DNA from: Galerina marginata
Taxonomy: Eukaryota; Basidiomycota; Agaricomycetes; Agaricales; Galerinaceae
Assembly: GCA_023014335.1 (NCBI GenBank)
Contig: JAECYW010000002.1
Location: forward strand, 3,782,001 to 3,846,000
DNA: 64,000 bases
Direction: 5' to 3'
Positions 24,743 to 35,136 of this stretch are shown piece after piece. Position 1 is the stretch's first letter. The number at the start of each line of letters is the position of its first letter. Both the position numbers and the translations under genes were made by a program. The notes under the pieces were generated by a model. That model made no database searches. It was not told the origin of the DNA and worked only from the letters and a program-made list of their open reading frames with translations.

Positions 24743-27377
24743 ATGGCGGACATCACTGTGGACACAGCTACCCAAGCAAACTATTCAGAAATTGCGACTG
24801 AACATGTAGCTTTTGATTGGACTGTCGATTTCGAAGCAAAAGTTCTCAATGGTTCGGCGACTCACGATATGACGGTGAAAAAGGATGGTGTCAAAGAAGC
24901 AATGTCGGTTTTTGACTGTCAGACGCGTATTACTCTTTTTCATGTCTCTTCAGTTTCGATACAGGTGATCTGGACATCAGTGCAATCACGGTTGATGGAA
25001 AAACCGCTCAAGTTCAGTGGTCGTATGAGCTACGATGTCGAAGTGATTGTATTGAACGTCTGAAATTTGACAGTACGATGTCAAACCCAAGCACCCAGTC
25101 ATGGGTTCAGCTCTGCACGTTACTCTTCCTAAGGGATTGAAGGCCGGATCGTCTGTATCGGTGAAGATCGACTATAAAACTACGGAAGAATGTACCGCAT
25201 TGCAATGGTTGGTTAAAGAGTGGGTCGCCTTGTGTACCGCGTCTTGGTCGTGTTTCCTGATTCCGTACCACAGTCAGACGCAAGGGAAGACCTTCCCATA
25301 TCTATTCAGTCAATGCCAACCTATCTATGCTCGCAGTCTTGCGCCATTGCAAGGTTTGACCTTATGCTTAATCAGGGGTCTCTTTCGACTTAAAAATATT
25401 TTCAGATACACCTTCTAACAAAATCGTGCGCCAGACCTGAATTCACAATCTGACACCACATAAACTTATTATGCTGCAGAAATATTCTGCCAAAGTCTCC
25501 TCCGTGCTACCCGTTTTACTCTCTGCCAGGCTCGTAGCGCCAGCTTCTGGTGGACCTCCTCATGACGGTAAAGTCATTGGGAAGGACGTAGTAACGTACA
25601 CCTATACTCAGGTCAGCTTCCTTCTTCGCCATTTTTCCATCTTATCCTGATTACTTTGAAGCCTGTGCCTATCCCATCGTACTTGATCGCCATCGCCGTT
25701 GGCAACGTTCGTTACCGCCCTTTCTCCAAGCCCGATGACAAGCAATGGACCAGCGGAATATGGGCTGAGCCCGAGATGATTGACGCTGCATATTGGGAAT
25801 TCAGTGAAGACACGACAAGGTGCTACTTTTGACCTCGAGACTCGACTTGGCGATTGACCTTTTTGGATAGATTTCTGGCTGCAGAGGAGAAGCTTGTTAC
25901 GCCTTACAAATTCGGTGTCTACGACCTCCTTGTGCTACCTCCGTCCTTCCCCTATGGAGGAATGGTAGGTTTTGATCTCTTTAAACATTTACACAATGTT
26001 AATTCCAGTAGGAAAATGCTTGTTTGTCATTTTTAACTCCCAGTGAGTGGTCGTCGTGATCTTTGATGTGAGGGCTTCAAAAATTGAAACGTACCAGCTC
26101 TCTTGACTGGCGACAGGACTCTGGTGGACGTAGTGGTTCACGAGCTCACTCACTCGTGGTTTGGCAATGGTGTCACGTAACTTGATTTCCTCATTATTTC
26201 ATCCGCCAGCTAGCCAACGATAATCTTCCAGCCACGCCAACCCGTCACACTTTTGGCTCAACGAAGGATGGACTACATACATTGAACGCGTTCTCCAGCA
26301 GGTTTTGCACTCTCCTGCCGAGCGCGGCTTCTCATATGTTATTGGATCAAAAGCGCTTTACGACTCACTCAAGCAGTACGAAAGTCGGCCCAAGTACCAG
26401 AGACTTGTGATCAACTTTGACGAAGGAGAAGACCCAGACGACGCATACAGCAGCATTCCATACGAGAAGGGTGCAAACTTCATTCTCTATCTTGGTATGC
26501 TCATATTTAGTAGCAGCTGTTTCTCTCTCCTGACCAAGAATCCCAACTCAAGAACGCACGCTGGGAGGCCTCGATGTTTTCTTGCCCTACGTTAGGGACT
26601 ACGTCGACACCTACATTGGCAAGAGTATAACCACCGCTGAGTGGAAGGAACACCTTTACGGCTACTGGAAGAAGCACGGCGGGCCAGAGAAGATCAAGGC
26701 ATTGGATAGTGTTGATTGGGATGCCTGGTTCTACGGTGAAGGCACAGAGCTCCCGGTTAAAATGGACTATGATATTGCCCTGGCTGAAACGGCGTACAAA
26801 CTGGCAGAGAGATGGGATGCCGCTCGCAAGGCTGATGTATCCCAGCTGGATTTCAAGGAAACTGACTTGAAAGATTTCAACTCTAATCAGATTGGTTCGT
26901 TCTTTGAGCTATTTAATTAACAGTTGAGTTTTGACTTACCTGATGGATTTCAGTGGCCTTCCTGGAGAAACTCCAGGCCTATCCACCTCTGCCTTCCGAG
27001 TTGCTTCTCCACCTGGGAAGCCTGTATCATTTCGACTCAACACCAAATGCCGAAATACGCCTCCGTTTCTACGGAGTAGCCCTCGCAGATCCTGAATCAT
27101 CTGGTGCAAAAACTCTCGCAGTTGATGCCGCGAAGTGGGTAATTGGTGACGACGGCTCTGGGGTCATCAAAGGAAGGATGAAGTTCTGCAGACCGGTGTT
27201 ACGCGCTGTGTTCAAGGTAGACAGGGATCTAGCCATCAGCAGCTGGGAGAAAGGGAAGGCGGGATTCCACCCAATTGCCAGGAAGCTTATCGAGAAGGTA
27301 AACAGACCAAACATTGAGAAATCTAGTATTTACTGACAGTTGTCTAGGACATGGGGATCACTTCAGTGAAAGCTTAG
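24743..27377 (+). CDS. LAP2: Leukotriene A4 hydrolase-like M1 aminopeptidase
   Basis: Fourteen exons (24743-24903, 24954-25011, 25074-25223, 25278-25353, 25406-25425, 25480-25611, 25662-25819, 25871-25964, 26012-26042, 26098-26176, 26232-26494, 26553-26894, 26954-27297, 27348-27377) give 645 aa, the usual size. The exopeptidase motif GGMEN is at 281-285. The zinc site HELTH is at 308-312, with the third ligand in WLNEG at E331, exactly 18 residues later. ALQWL and [12 protein letters not shown] mark the N-terminal domain, and the C-terminal part is the helical domain of LTA4H/LAP2. The enzyme is a cytosolic zinc aminopeptidase with epoxide hydrolase activity in relatives. The donor of intron 3 (25224) and the last short exon are the least certain borders. 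Confidence 0.93.
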
Positions 27378-27539
27378 TGATGTCAGTAAAACTTCCAGAA
27401 CCGACAATGTGAATAACAACGACCACTCCAGACTGAAGAGCGAATAAACAGTACATCTCATAAATGTATTACCAAAATTTAGGTAAAACAACAATAACTC
27501 ATCTAACCAAGAGAATTAGCTGCATGAGTCTGGTATCTA

Positions 27540-28987
27540 TCACTTAAATCCACCCCAGATATCTCCAAATACATCATCCTTCTTTTGCACAGGCTGGGTT
27601 GAAAAAGAGGATCCAAAAAGATCCTGTGCTGCCGACGCAGGAGCAGCAGCAGCTTGCACGGAGGGCGCGCCCCATACAGCGTTGGTATTGAATAAATTTT
27701 GCGGTTGTTGCTGCTGTTGCTGTGGTATCGATGCAGCTGGAGAGCCCCACACATTGGGCTGAGCTGGCATCACGGGAGCGCCAGACCATCCTGACGTGGC
27801 CCCCCACATACCAGTACCATTGCCGCCCATCATCCCTGTGACAGGCACTTGTTGCTGTTGCTGCTGGATTGGTTGCTGCTGTGGCGCAGCACCACCCCAA
27901 TATGCAGCCTGATTATTGAACTGTCCAAATGCTGTCGACGCAGCCGGAGCCGAAACGGGCGGGGCAGAGAACAAAGATAAGATGTCCTGCTTGACGTCCT
28001 TTTTTGGCTCAGGAGGCATAGCGTTGTTGGCCGGTGTAGCTGGTGCGTGGAAGTCAAGCGAGAACAGATCGTTTTCAGGAGCTTTGGGCTGCTGTTGTAC
28101 TGCAGGGGCGGCAGGTGCTGCAGCGGAGGGTGCAGGTGCAGGAACGACGCCCACTGGTCGGTTCACATAATTTGAAGATAAGAGTTGATGGGCTTGGGGC
28201 TGCCGGGTCGTGACAGGAGCAGCTGCGGGTGCCCGTGTCGAGAAGCTGTTAGTTGGCGCGTGCGTGGGACGAGACTGGCTTGTTGATGATACGGAACGAT
28301 GTTGAGGCTGTGCGGGCACTGGTTGGGAGGAAGAAGCCTGCGGTAGTGGTGCGGAAGACGTATCGTTGTCCAAGACAGAAGGATCAGCTGGAGGAGGCCC
28401 GTCGAGTGCCCACCTTCGGGACTCGTATTTTGATCGGATGAAGGATTCCATTTTACTGATCGCAGGGCTGAAGTCAGATCAAACGCGGAAAGAGAAACAG
28501 AAAGACGCACTGCTCAGGCGGAACATGTCCTTGCTTTAGATGCGCCTCCCAGTACAGGTTCGCAAGATGATTTCCCCACTTCTGAATCGACTGTGGAAAG
28601 AGGATCATGTTAAGATGGACGTGACTGTTGTTGAACCGAGTTATCGAACCTCCATCTGCTCCGGGGTCCAGACATCGAGGTCAACGGACTTGACCTTGCT
28701 GATATGTGTGCCCATTCCGCGATGAATTCCTGAGCATCGGATACATAAAAACACGCCACTGGATACATTTCAGAATAGTACAAGGCGCATATATTCAGTA
28801 TAACGTACAGATTCCATGATGCCCATCGAGGATCTAGCTGTCATCGTTAGCACTACACTTGACTGGCATCCAGAAGAAACTGACCGTTTCGCTTGCAATC
28901 AGCGCAGACTTTGTTGTCTGCGCGTTTGACTAGGTCCCTAAGCGTTCTCGCAAATCTGTCGGTGGTGGCTTTGTCCTGTCTTGACAT
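27540..28987 (-). CDS. ArfGAP of the SMAP/Age2 type
   Basis: Five exons on the minus strand (28987-28885, 28833-28809, 28758-28650, 28590-28511, 28455-27540) give 410 aa. The ArfGAP domain fills residues ~8-125: zinc finger C28, C31, C48, C51 (CX2CX16CX2C), arginine finger R56 in [10 protein letters not shown], then KSVDLDVWT and the end [17 protein letters not shown]. The rest is low complexity: Pro/Ala/Gln-rich with repeated DLFS/DLFG and DILSLF boxes, like clathrin- and adaptor-binding peptides, and a C-terminal [12 protein letters not shown]. Such proteins switch off Arf1 on trans-Golgi and endosomal membranes. The second exon is 25 nt. A broken copy of the 5' end lies at 30680-30750. It converges on the aminopeptidase across 162 bp. 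Confidence 0.92.
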
Positions 28988-29483
28988 CGTGGTGGTGGTA
29001 GAGGCAGTACGTCTGCGGCTCGCTCAGTTCAACTTGAACGGAATTGTGATTGCGATCAAACCGAAATCTCAACGGCGTTGCACAACACGAGCAAACATGT
29101 AGCACAGCAAGATGTGGCGCTCTACCATTTTGGGAATCTGGCAATATGTCGACCAGTTCGCAATCCATGTTGTATTCACCTTCAGGAAATCATAAACAAG
29201 TCTTAAAATCAAAATACCAAATACTAGTTGCTGAGATACAGATTGGATACAGAGTTCCACAGTGGGATAGTCCGGCAGTCAAGAACTGGATTCCACTGTC
29301 AGAATTTTCACAGCCAAACGACTTGGAGAGTCTGGCCAGAATCTCGAAATCCGTCTTTTCGAGTGACTCCAAGCTTAAACTTCTATTCAAGAATAATACG
29401 TTCGAGAAAATATTTTACAAGCTCTCAAAGTCTCTAGCAAACCCGTATATCGGTGGCGGCTTGCAAATTACATTAGCTTACCC

Positions 29484-29632
29484 GCAGGCCCTAAGTTCGA
29501 GACGTAGTATACTCGGTACCACCGTCCGAGCGCCTAAAGTAAACTGAAATAGCTACTTACGTGAAGTATAGTGCGTGCTGTAAATTAAAGCGCCGCCACG
29601 ATATTCGGGGGCAAGCTCACAGCCAATTTCTA
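29484..29632. repeat. Duplicated block X, copy 1
   Basis: Matches 30519-30660 (shared AAGTTCGAG, CTCGGTACCAC.GTCCGA, TGTAAATTAAAGC, GATATTCGGGGGC.AGC). On the minus strand both read LAPEY.GGALIY, but this copy is interrupted by stops. Confidence 0.7.
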
Positions 29633-30518
29633 GCGGCAGGCTTGGCCTTATCATTTTACCTCCAAACTGGGCTTTCATAGAGGTCTGGAATCCAAGCAGC
29701 TACATGTAAGCAATTTATATTTGGGCAATGGACGTGTCAGTAAGTTGATCCTAACACCCCTCGTACTTGAGTTCTTTTCTGACCAATAGATCGTTATGCC
29801 AGTGGGAAACTTGAAGGTTCAAGATTATCTGTCCTTGTATCGCTATTGTGAGTCATTCAACGTGTGATGATCAGAATTCATTTTATTTACGGCACCGCTC
29901 TCTATATTCGAGTCTTAGAGATGACGCAAGTGAGAACAACCCTGTAGTACACAAAGTCGTGTCAACGAGGGACTACGAGGTAGGTAGGTGGCGTAAGCGC
30001 AAACAAACGCAAGGGGCTGAATTTTCAACACAGCACCTCAAACTCCCGTTGCCTAGCAGCCTGCTCAGCTCTTTGTCATCTCCCTCCTACAAACAACCCC
30101 TCGCCATTCTCATATTTTGTGGCACTGGTCATTCGAGCCATCTTAACGAAGAAACTTATGGATACATCATAGACTGCTACAGAGAAGAGCAAGCTGGGTT
30201 TTACGCATACATGGCAGTGAGAGCAGAGTTCCGATCAGCTTTCGTGCGCTGGACGTGCTGTGATATCAGGTTCGGTGGAAATTAGAAACGCGCTAAATTC
30301 GCCACGAGCAAATGCTGTCGCCCAAACATACGCAAATATGTGGGCGCATTTCCATTTTGGGAATTCATAGCTTTTTGGTTGCCTTCAATTTATTGTTAGC
30401 ACCGGACCTGATTGCTATTAAGAAACAAGAAGCTGACTCTTGCCTATAAATTAGGGCAAAGTTTCTTTTCAAGGCGTTTAGTAATAAACAACTTCCTTGT
30501 CGAACCAAAACGGCCAGC

Positions 30519-30660
30519 CGAGGCCCGTAAGTTCGAGGTAAGCTCGGTACCACTGTCCGAACGCTTGAGAGAAACTAACTACGGGACACGTAGCGTACCT
30601 AATGTAAATTAAAGCTCCGCCCGGATATTCGGGGGCGAGCGCCAAGTCAATTTCCGGCGT
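30519..30660. repeat. Duplicated block X, copy 2
   Basis: Counterpart of 29484-29632. On the minus strand it encodes LAPEYPGGALIYIRYATC in an open frame of 87 codons that also includes the ArfGAP-like fragment. The original protein is not recognised. Confidence 0.7.
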
Positions 30661-30677
30661 CATTCCTCGGTGTCCGC

Positions 30678-30755
30678 GCACACTGCCAGTGGCGGCTTCG
30701 TTGTCCTGCCTTGATGTCGTAGTAGTCGCAGTACGACTCAATCGAATTCATATCG
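30678..30755 (-). pseudogene. Degenerate copy of the ArfGAP 5' end
   Basis: Minus-strand translation gives TSRQDNEAATGSV, aligning with [13 protein letters not shown] of the ArfGAP, and the sequence also matches upstream of that start (CGTGGTGGTGGTAGAGGCAGTACG versus CGTAGTAGTCGCAGTACG). The ATG has become ACG and similarity ends before the zinc finger, so it cannot make an ArfGAP. Confidence 0.55.
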
Positions 30756-31212
30756 GGCGGAAGTACGGAGGCTGTTACAGAACACGCATATGGATGCAAT
30801 AGCCAAACGGAAAAAGGAAGGCACTTCCATTTTTGAAACGGCGGCGTCCTCACATTGCGTATTGAGATACTTCATCTCTCATTGTTCCTAGTTGCATAGA
30901 AGTGCCCTATACCGTGGTGTCCAGCACTGGATGTTCTCTCAGAAGTACTGAATGTGGAATATTACAACTTCCTAACTGACACCTTTAAATACCGTGTTGC
31001 AAGATAATGAGCAACAGCCCGAAGGAAAGAGGAAAATTTATGCCACGAAGACTCCTATCTCTGACACCGAGTGCCATGTAAATCATATGTGGCACTCATC
31101 CTGTCCAGGTGCAGCTGGAATAAGCCTTGTACAGCCATATGACTCGACGCTTGTGTCAGGCTTCTCCATCTTCTTCGGGACGGGTGGCGTAGGCGCCGAA
31201 CCCAGGCTCGAG

Positions 31213-31220
31213 TATATAAA
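31213..31220 (+). promoter_or_regulatory. TATA box of the F-box gene
   Basis: TATATAAA, 100 bp upstream of the ATG at 31320, a usual distance for fungal TATA promoters with short leaders. Confidence 0.5.
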
Positions 31221-31319
31221 GCCAGAAGGGTTTGCAGATTTTAGAGCATCCCAACTGCAGTTCCAGCTGTTAACCCTCAAATCTGTTGAATTTACTCTCT
31301 CTGCATTGCTTTTATTACT

Positions 31320-32645
31320 ATGTCGAACAGTCAGCTGTCAAATGTTGACAAATGGGCATTTCCTATGGAAATATTCCACAAGATATGGGAGAAAATCGCG
31401 GATGTGTCACTGTCATCAAGTCCAACAGTCGCATCCTGGGGCGTTGTTTGCCATCCTTTTAATGAAATGTCACGAAGACACCAGTTTAGGACTCTATACA
31501 CACCATTTTCCGCTTACTATGCACCAGGACAACCAAGGTGGCCTATCACACGCTGCAGAACACTTTTGGAATTATTGAAAACAACTGGATCAGAAAATTA
31601 TCAACGCCCACCATTGTCAAAGCTGGTTGAAGACCTTTGTTTACATTTCATGATTCCTGAAGATCCAGAGGGTATACCGCCAATGCCGACAGATAAAGAA
31701 CTTATAGAACTGGACAAAACTCTAGCTGAGATCATGACCCACCTAAAACATGTCAAAAAAATTACAGTTATTAACAGCTCGCCAAAAAATCTTATCAAAT
31801 GGATGTATTTCCTCAAGTCCGCCTTCCAAGGCGTGTCTCCTCACAGCTTGGGAATTATCGGCATGAGTGACTTCCAGCCATTAAAAACCCTTCTCAAGAA
31901 GGACACCCTCGAGCTCCGGGCACTTGAACTTATTAATGCGCCATTTAATCGTGCCAGTGAGGCAACGCGCTTTGAGCCTTGTTCCGTTAACCTCGAAGCG
32001 TTAAAGATCGACAATATCTCATATCGGAGCCTGTTGGAGCAACGCGTGTTATTTTCTGGCGCTAAAATTACCCAGCTCACTGTGATTTTTGCCGACTCGG
32101 ATATACCAGATTTCAATCTTCTCCATCTAAGTTCTAATCTCAAGGTCCTGAATGTGGTATTAAAAAATGGGGAAGCAGCTTGGCAGCGGATCCACGACTT
32201 GATGGAAAATGCAAAGGCGCTAGAAACTCTGATAATAACTCCCAAAATTTCAATTGATCACTTCATGGAAGAGCTACTCGCCTTGCTGGAACGGGTAATG
32301 GAGTTGCCTAGGACGCAAGAACTTTTGAAGCTTGTGGTACAGGCAAACATCCAAAACTTTATCGAATATCGCAAGCTAGAAGATAAAGAAAATAGAAAAC
32401 CTGTGCTCAATTTAGATCGCCTGCAGTCACTTCAGGAAACGTGGAGACGCATACAAGACCTACTATTGGCGTTCAATGGCCTCGCCCTCTTCCAAGTGCA
32501 TTTAACTTTTGAGAGTAGGATGCTCTACGAAGAGTTTAGTGATTTTTCCCAATGTGAAGTGGGGAAGTTCTTTGCTTTCAGTCCAACGACATCTAGCACG
32601 AAACATGTGGTTTCAATAAGATCTTCACCGAAGGTGGGACAATAA
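31320..32645 (+). CDS. F-box protein with leucine-rich C-terminal part
   Basis: Intronless, 441 aa. An F-box-like motif lies at residues ~13-60 (FPMEIFHKIWEKIADV, then WGVVCHPFNEMSRRHQFRTLY). The rest is a long run of irregular leucine-rich segments (e.g. LEALKIDNISYRSLLEQ, NLKVLNVVLKNG, ALETLIITPKI), as in the many lineage-specific F-box/LRR-like proteins of Agaricomycetes. F-box proteins recruit substrates to SCF ubiquitin ligases through Skp1; the substrate here is unknown. Single-exon structure and the repeat-rich surroundings mark it as an accessory gene. Confidence 0.8.
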   Translation: MSNSQLSNVDKWAFPMEIFHKIWEKIADVSLSSSPTVASWGVVCHPFNEMSRRHQFRTLYTPFSAYYAPGQPRWPITRCRTLLELLKTTGSENYQRPPLSKLVEDLCLHFMIPEDPEGIPPMPTDKELIELDKTLAEIMTHLKHVKKITVINSSPKNLIKWMYFLKSAFQGVSPHSLGIIGMSDFQPLKTLLKKDTLELRALELINAPFNRASEATRFEPCSVNLEALKIDNISYRSLLEQRVLFSGAKITQLTVIFADSDIPDFNLLHLSSNLKVLNVVLKNGEAAWQRIHDLMENAKALETLIITPKISIDHFMEELLALLERVMELPRTQELLKLVVQANIQNFIEYRKLEDKENRKPVLNLDRLQSLQETWRRIQDLLLAFNGLALFQVHLTFESRMLYEEFSDFSQCEVGKFFAFSPTTSSTKHVVSIRSSPKVGQ

Positions 32646-32796
32646 AGTAGATGGACACTTAACTCTATTTTTCCGCGTCTTCAAGTTTATTTGATTTCTT
32701 GTATATTTGCAAAGCGATCTGGCTTCGGAAATTAAAAAATGCCGTTATGACTTGAATTTGTACAGTCTAAGGATGAAATACCAACGAGATATATAT

Positions 32797-32928
32797 TTAA
32801 GCGCCCAACCATAATTAGAAGTTGGGTATCTATTTTCGGATGCGATGACGTGCTGCCGGCAAATTCAGAGATTGCGCATTGACGCAGTCCGATTCTAGCA
32901 CAGTGAAAGGTTAGGACGTCATTCGCTG
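32797..32928. repeat. Flanking direct repeat, left copy
   Basis: About 130 bp matching 34516-34646 in the same orientation (shared TTAAGCGCCCAACCAT, CAAATTCAG.GATT, CAGTCCGATTCTAGCA, AGTGAAAGG.TTAGGACGTC). Confidence 0.75.
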
Positions 32929-33374
32929 GGTTCGAGTGTAGGTCACTGCAACCCGCCGTCTGCACTAAAAAAAACCTGTGTGAAGTACGAGCACCATGTT
33001 TGTAGCACAGAACATAATTTATCACTTTAAATTTCTTGAATCTTCCATGGCATGTGTGGCGGCTGAACAAAAGAATGACATTTCGGGGTGCTAGACGCCA
33101 ACTAACATTTTCTGGGTTTCGGCCTTGAACTCGAGCTGCTCTTACAGCATGTAAGTCTATAAGGAGTGTGTAAACAGACTCCTTCTGCTTCTCGGAATTA
33201 TTCTATCTGCTGATTTACAATACGGTATTTCAGCTGGATGCACCCACAAGGTGAACAAGCAAAAAAAGAAATCCAGCAAACCTGATTGGGCATGAACAAC
33301 TATATATATCGTTCCTCGTGTTGTGCCTTTATATCGTCTTTAAACATGTGGCGGCGTTGACCTCCACAAGCCCA

Positions 33375-33382
33375 ATATAAAG
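33375..33382 (+). promoter_or_regulatory. TATA-like box of the orphan gene
   Basis: ATATAAAG about 80 bp upstream of the ATG at 33458. Confidence 0.35.
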
Positions 33383-33457
33383 CATGCAGTCATGGTATTT
33401 GTCGATGATTCGCAGTGACACTACTCCAATTTTTTTCCCCACCCAAGATTCGGGGTC

Positions 33458-34213
33458 ATGTCCTCGCCTTACCTAACAAACCCCAAGCCCCGCTATGTTG
33501 CTATTCCAAGATGGGAATTCAATACTAGTAGTGACGACGAAGAGGAATACTTACTGGCAAGACCAGATCTAGAGGCTCACATCCCTCAATCCTCACTGCA
33601 AGCTGACCACAATTCACCTTTCCCGACGGAAGGGGGGGAGCTAGTCATGAAGATATTTGCGCCACACGTAACGGACAGTACCTCTATAGCGGCCGTTCTT
33701 GAGAACTCAAAGAGCAACCCTTATGACCACAGTGTCGTGGTCGTGCAATTCGAGCAAGCAAATTTGGCAAAACAATGGATCATTGGCACAAACCTGTTTC
33801 AAAAAGGTAGACCCAATAAACCGGAGTTGAAAATAGAGCATGTTTCTCTATTCACCCCCTCCGAAAGGAATCCGTTGGTTCAGTCAAATAGACTACTGGG
33901 CGGTTTATCCATCAACAAAGCATTCGGGTCACCGATTGCAATGAAAATTAGAATCGACGTTGAATATTTTGATGCAAGTGATAACGTGGACGACTTGAAA
34001 CAGATGGGTACCATTTGCTTGAATGGGATCCAAAGGGGCATCTTAGGTCACCCATTTCATGTCAATCTTACTCTGGACTACGTCTTTCTAAAGGAGGATG
34101 ATTACCTAAAATTCACTCTCGGACTTGATAAAGAGTTACAGAAATGCTTTACTGAACATCTGGGGGGCGTCCCTTGGCTTGGAGTATTTGTAGTATCGTC
34201 ATTGGAAAAGTAA
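33458..34213 (+). CDS. Orphan protein of 251 aa
   Basis: Intronless and uninterrupted. The protein is soluble: no signal peptide or membrane helix. An acidic stretch (SSDDEEEYLLARPDLE) near residue 25 is followed by alternating hydrophobic strands (VVVVQFEQANLAKQW, ELKIEHVSLFTP, AMKIRIDVEYFD, FHVNLTLDYVFLKEDDY), suggesting a mostly beta fold. I do not recognise it. It sits between two ~130-bp direct repeats and has its own TATA-like box, so it may be a recently acquired or lineage-specific gene. The length of the open frame and lack of stops support it as real. Confidence 0.65.
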   Translation: MSSPYLTNPKPRYVAIPRWEFNTSSDDEEEYLLARPDLEAHIPQSSLQADHNSPFPTEGGELVMKIFAPHVTDSTSIAAVLENSKSNPYDHSVVVVQFEQANLAKQWIIGTNLFQKGRPNKPELKIEHVSLFTPSERNPLVQSNRLLGGLSINKAFGSPIAMKIRIDVEYFDASDNVDDLKQMGTICLNGIQRGILGHPFHVNLTLDYVFLKEDDYLKFTLGLDKELQKCFTEHLGGVPWLGVFVVSSLEK

Positions 34214-35136
34214 AGGGCAACTGCGGTCACGATATCGTCCAGCTCTGTCATATGATTACTTTATTCTGTGCTTCGTGTTCGGTACGCTATCTGTAGATCG
34301 TAGTCCCATGTATATAGAGATTTGCTGTTTGTATAAGGACTGCGGCCGGCTCTAGAAAAGGCTAGTGTGAAACCATGGTGTAAGTGAGCAAGGGTTGTGA
34401 TATTGAGAGAGGAGGACGAAGTATATTTTATCCAGAAAAATACCCAACGTTGAATTTCCATCGCAGCGCATTCGCAGGCATGGGAGAGGCGAGAAAATGG
34501 GTCCACATAGTAAGTTTAAGCGCCCAACCATGGAAGTCGCACATCTATTTTAGGACCCGATGGCGTGCTACGCGCAAATTCAGGGATTACGCCTTGATAC
34601 AGTCCGATTCTAGCAAAGTGAAAGGGTTAGGACGTCCATCGCTGCGCCGGCGGTACGGATAAGTGCGAGATGATGACGGATCTGCAATGACGAAGTGGCA
34701 CAGACGGCATGGTACATCGATATGAAGGTAATGTTAGATTGAGGACGCGATAAGCCGTGCCAGATGACACGATCAAAATGTAAAATTGGCACCGGCTAAG
34801 GCCACGAGCACCTTGAGCGCATGCGCCAAATGGGGCCTTGGCAAGGAGCGACACGTAGACAGGACTGTGGGTGCAGAGCAATTGCCCAGGGTATGAGGAT
34901 CGTATAGAGTAGGACGGGGATTATGTAGCTGTGGGGAGCACGTGTGAATATTTATTTTGATTGTGGCTTTGGTGATTGCAACAGATTCGTTGTCTCTCCC
35001 GTCCTCGTCGTGGACCACGGCGAACAAAGCCCTTTTCAGGTGATTTTCTCTTCTTTCTCACCGCCATCACCACTGACTCACGGCCAGACAGCGCGTTTGT
35101 GTTGTCACTGCTGGGCCGGGGGACTTTGATCAGTCC
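34214..35136. other. Spacer with right-hand direct repeat and promoter
   Basis: Holds repeat copy 34516-34646, then the likely promoter of the large gene, including a CACGTG E-box at 34939-34944. No gene seen. Confidence 0.5.
34516..34646. repeat. Flanking direct repeat, right copy
   Basis: Same orientation as 32797-32928, about 1.6 kb between copies. Confidence 0.75.

Larger units (their letters stand above)
28988..31319. other. Repeat-bearing region without convincing genes
   Basis: Upstream of the ArfGAP. It holds a duplicated ~140-bp block (29484-29632 and 30519-30660) and a degenerate ArfGAP start. The longest frames (29050-29547 and 30994-31578, plus strand) show no family motif and overlap repeats or the promoter and 5' end of the F-box gene. 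Confidence 0.5.
32646..33457. other. Spacer with a direct repeat
   Basis: Contains repeat copy 32797-32928 and the promoter of the orphan gene. No coding sequence seen. Confidence 0.5.

Noticed and set aside
29050..29547. 165-codon plus-strand frame
   Set aside because: Overlaps a duplicated block that is broken in the other copy, no family motif, no promoter signal.
30994..31578. 194-codon plus-strand frame
   Set aside because: Overlaps the TATA box and 5' end of the F-box gene in a different frame.
32921..32945. Possible tRNA B-box (GGGTTCGAG)
   Set aside because: No matching A-box or cloverleaf could be drawn; it lies at the end of the direct repeat.
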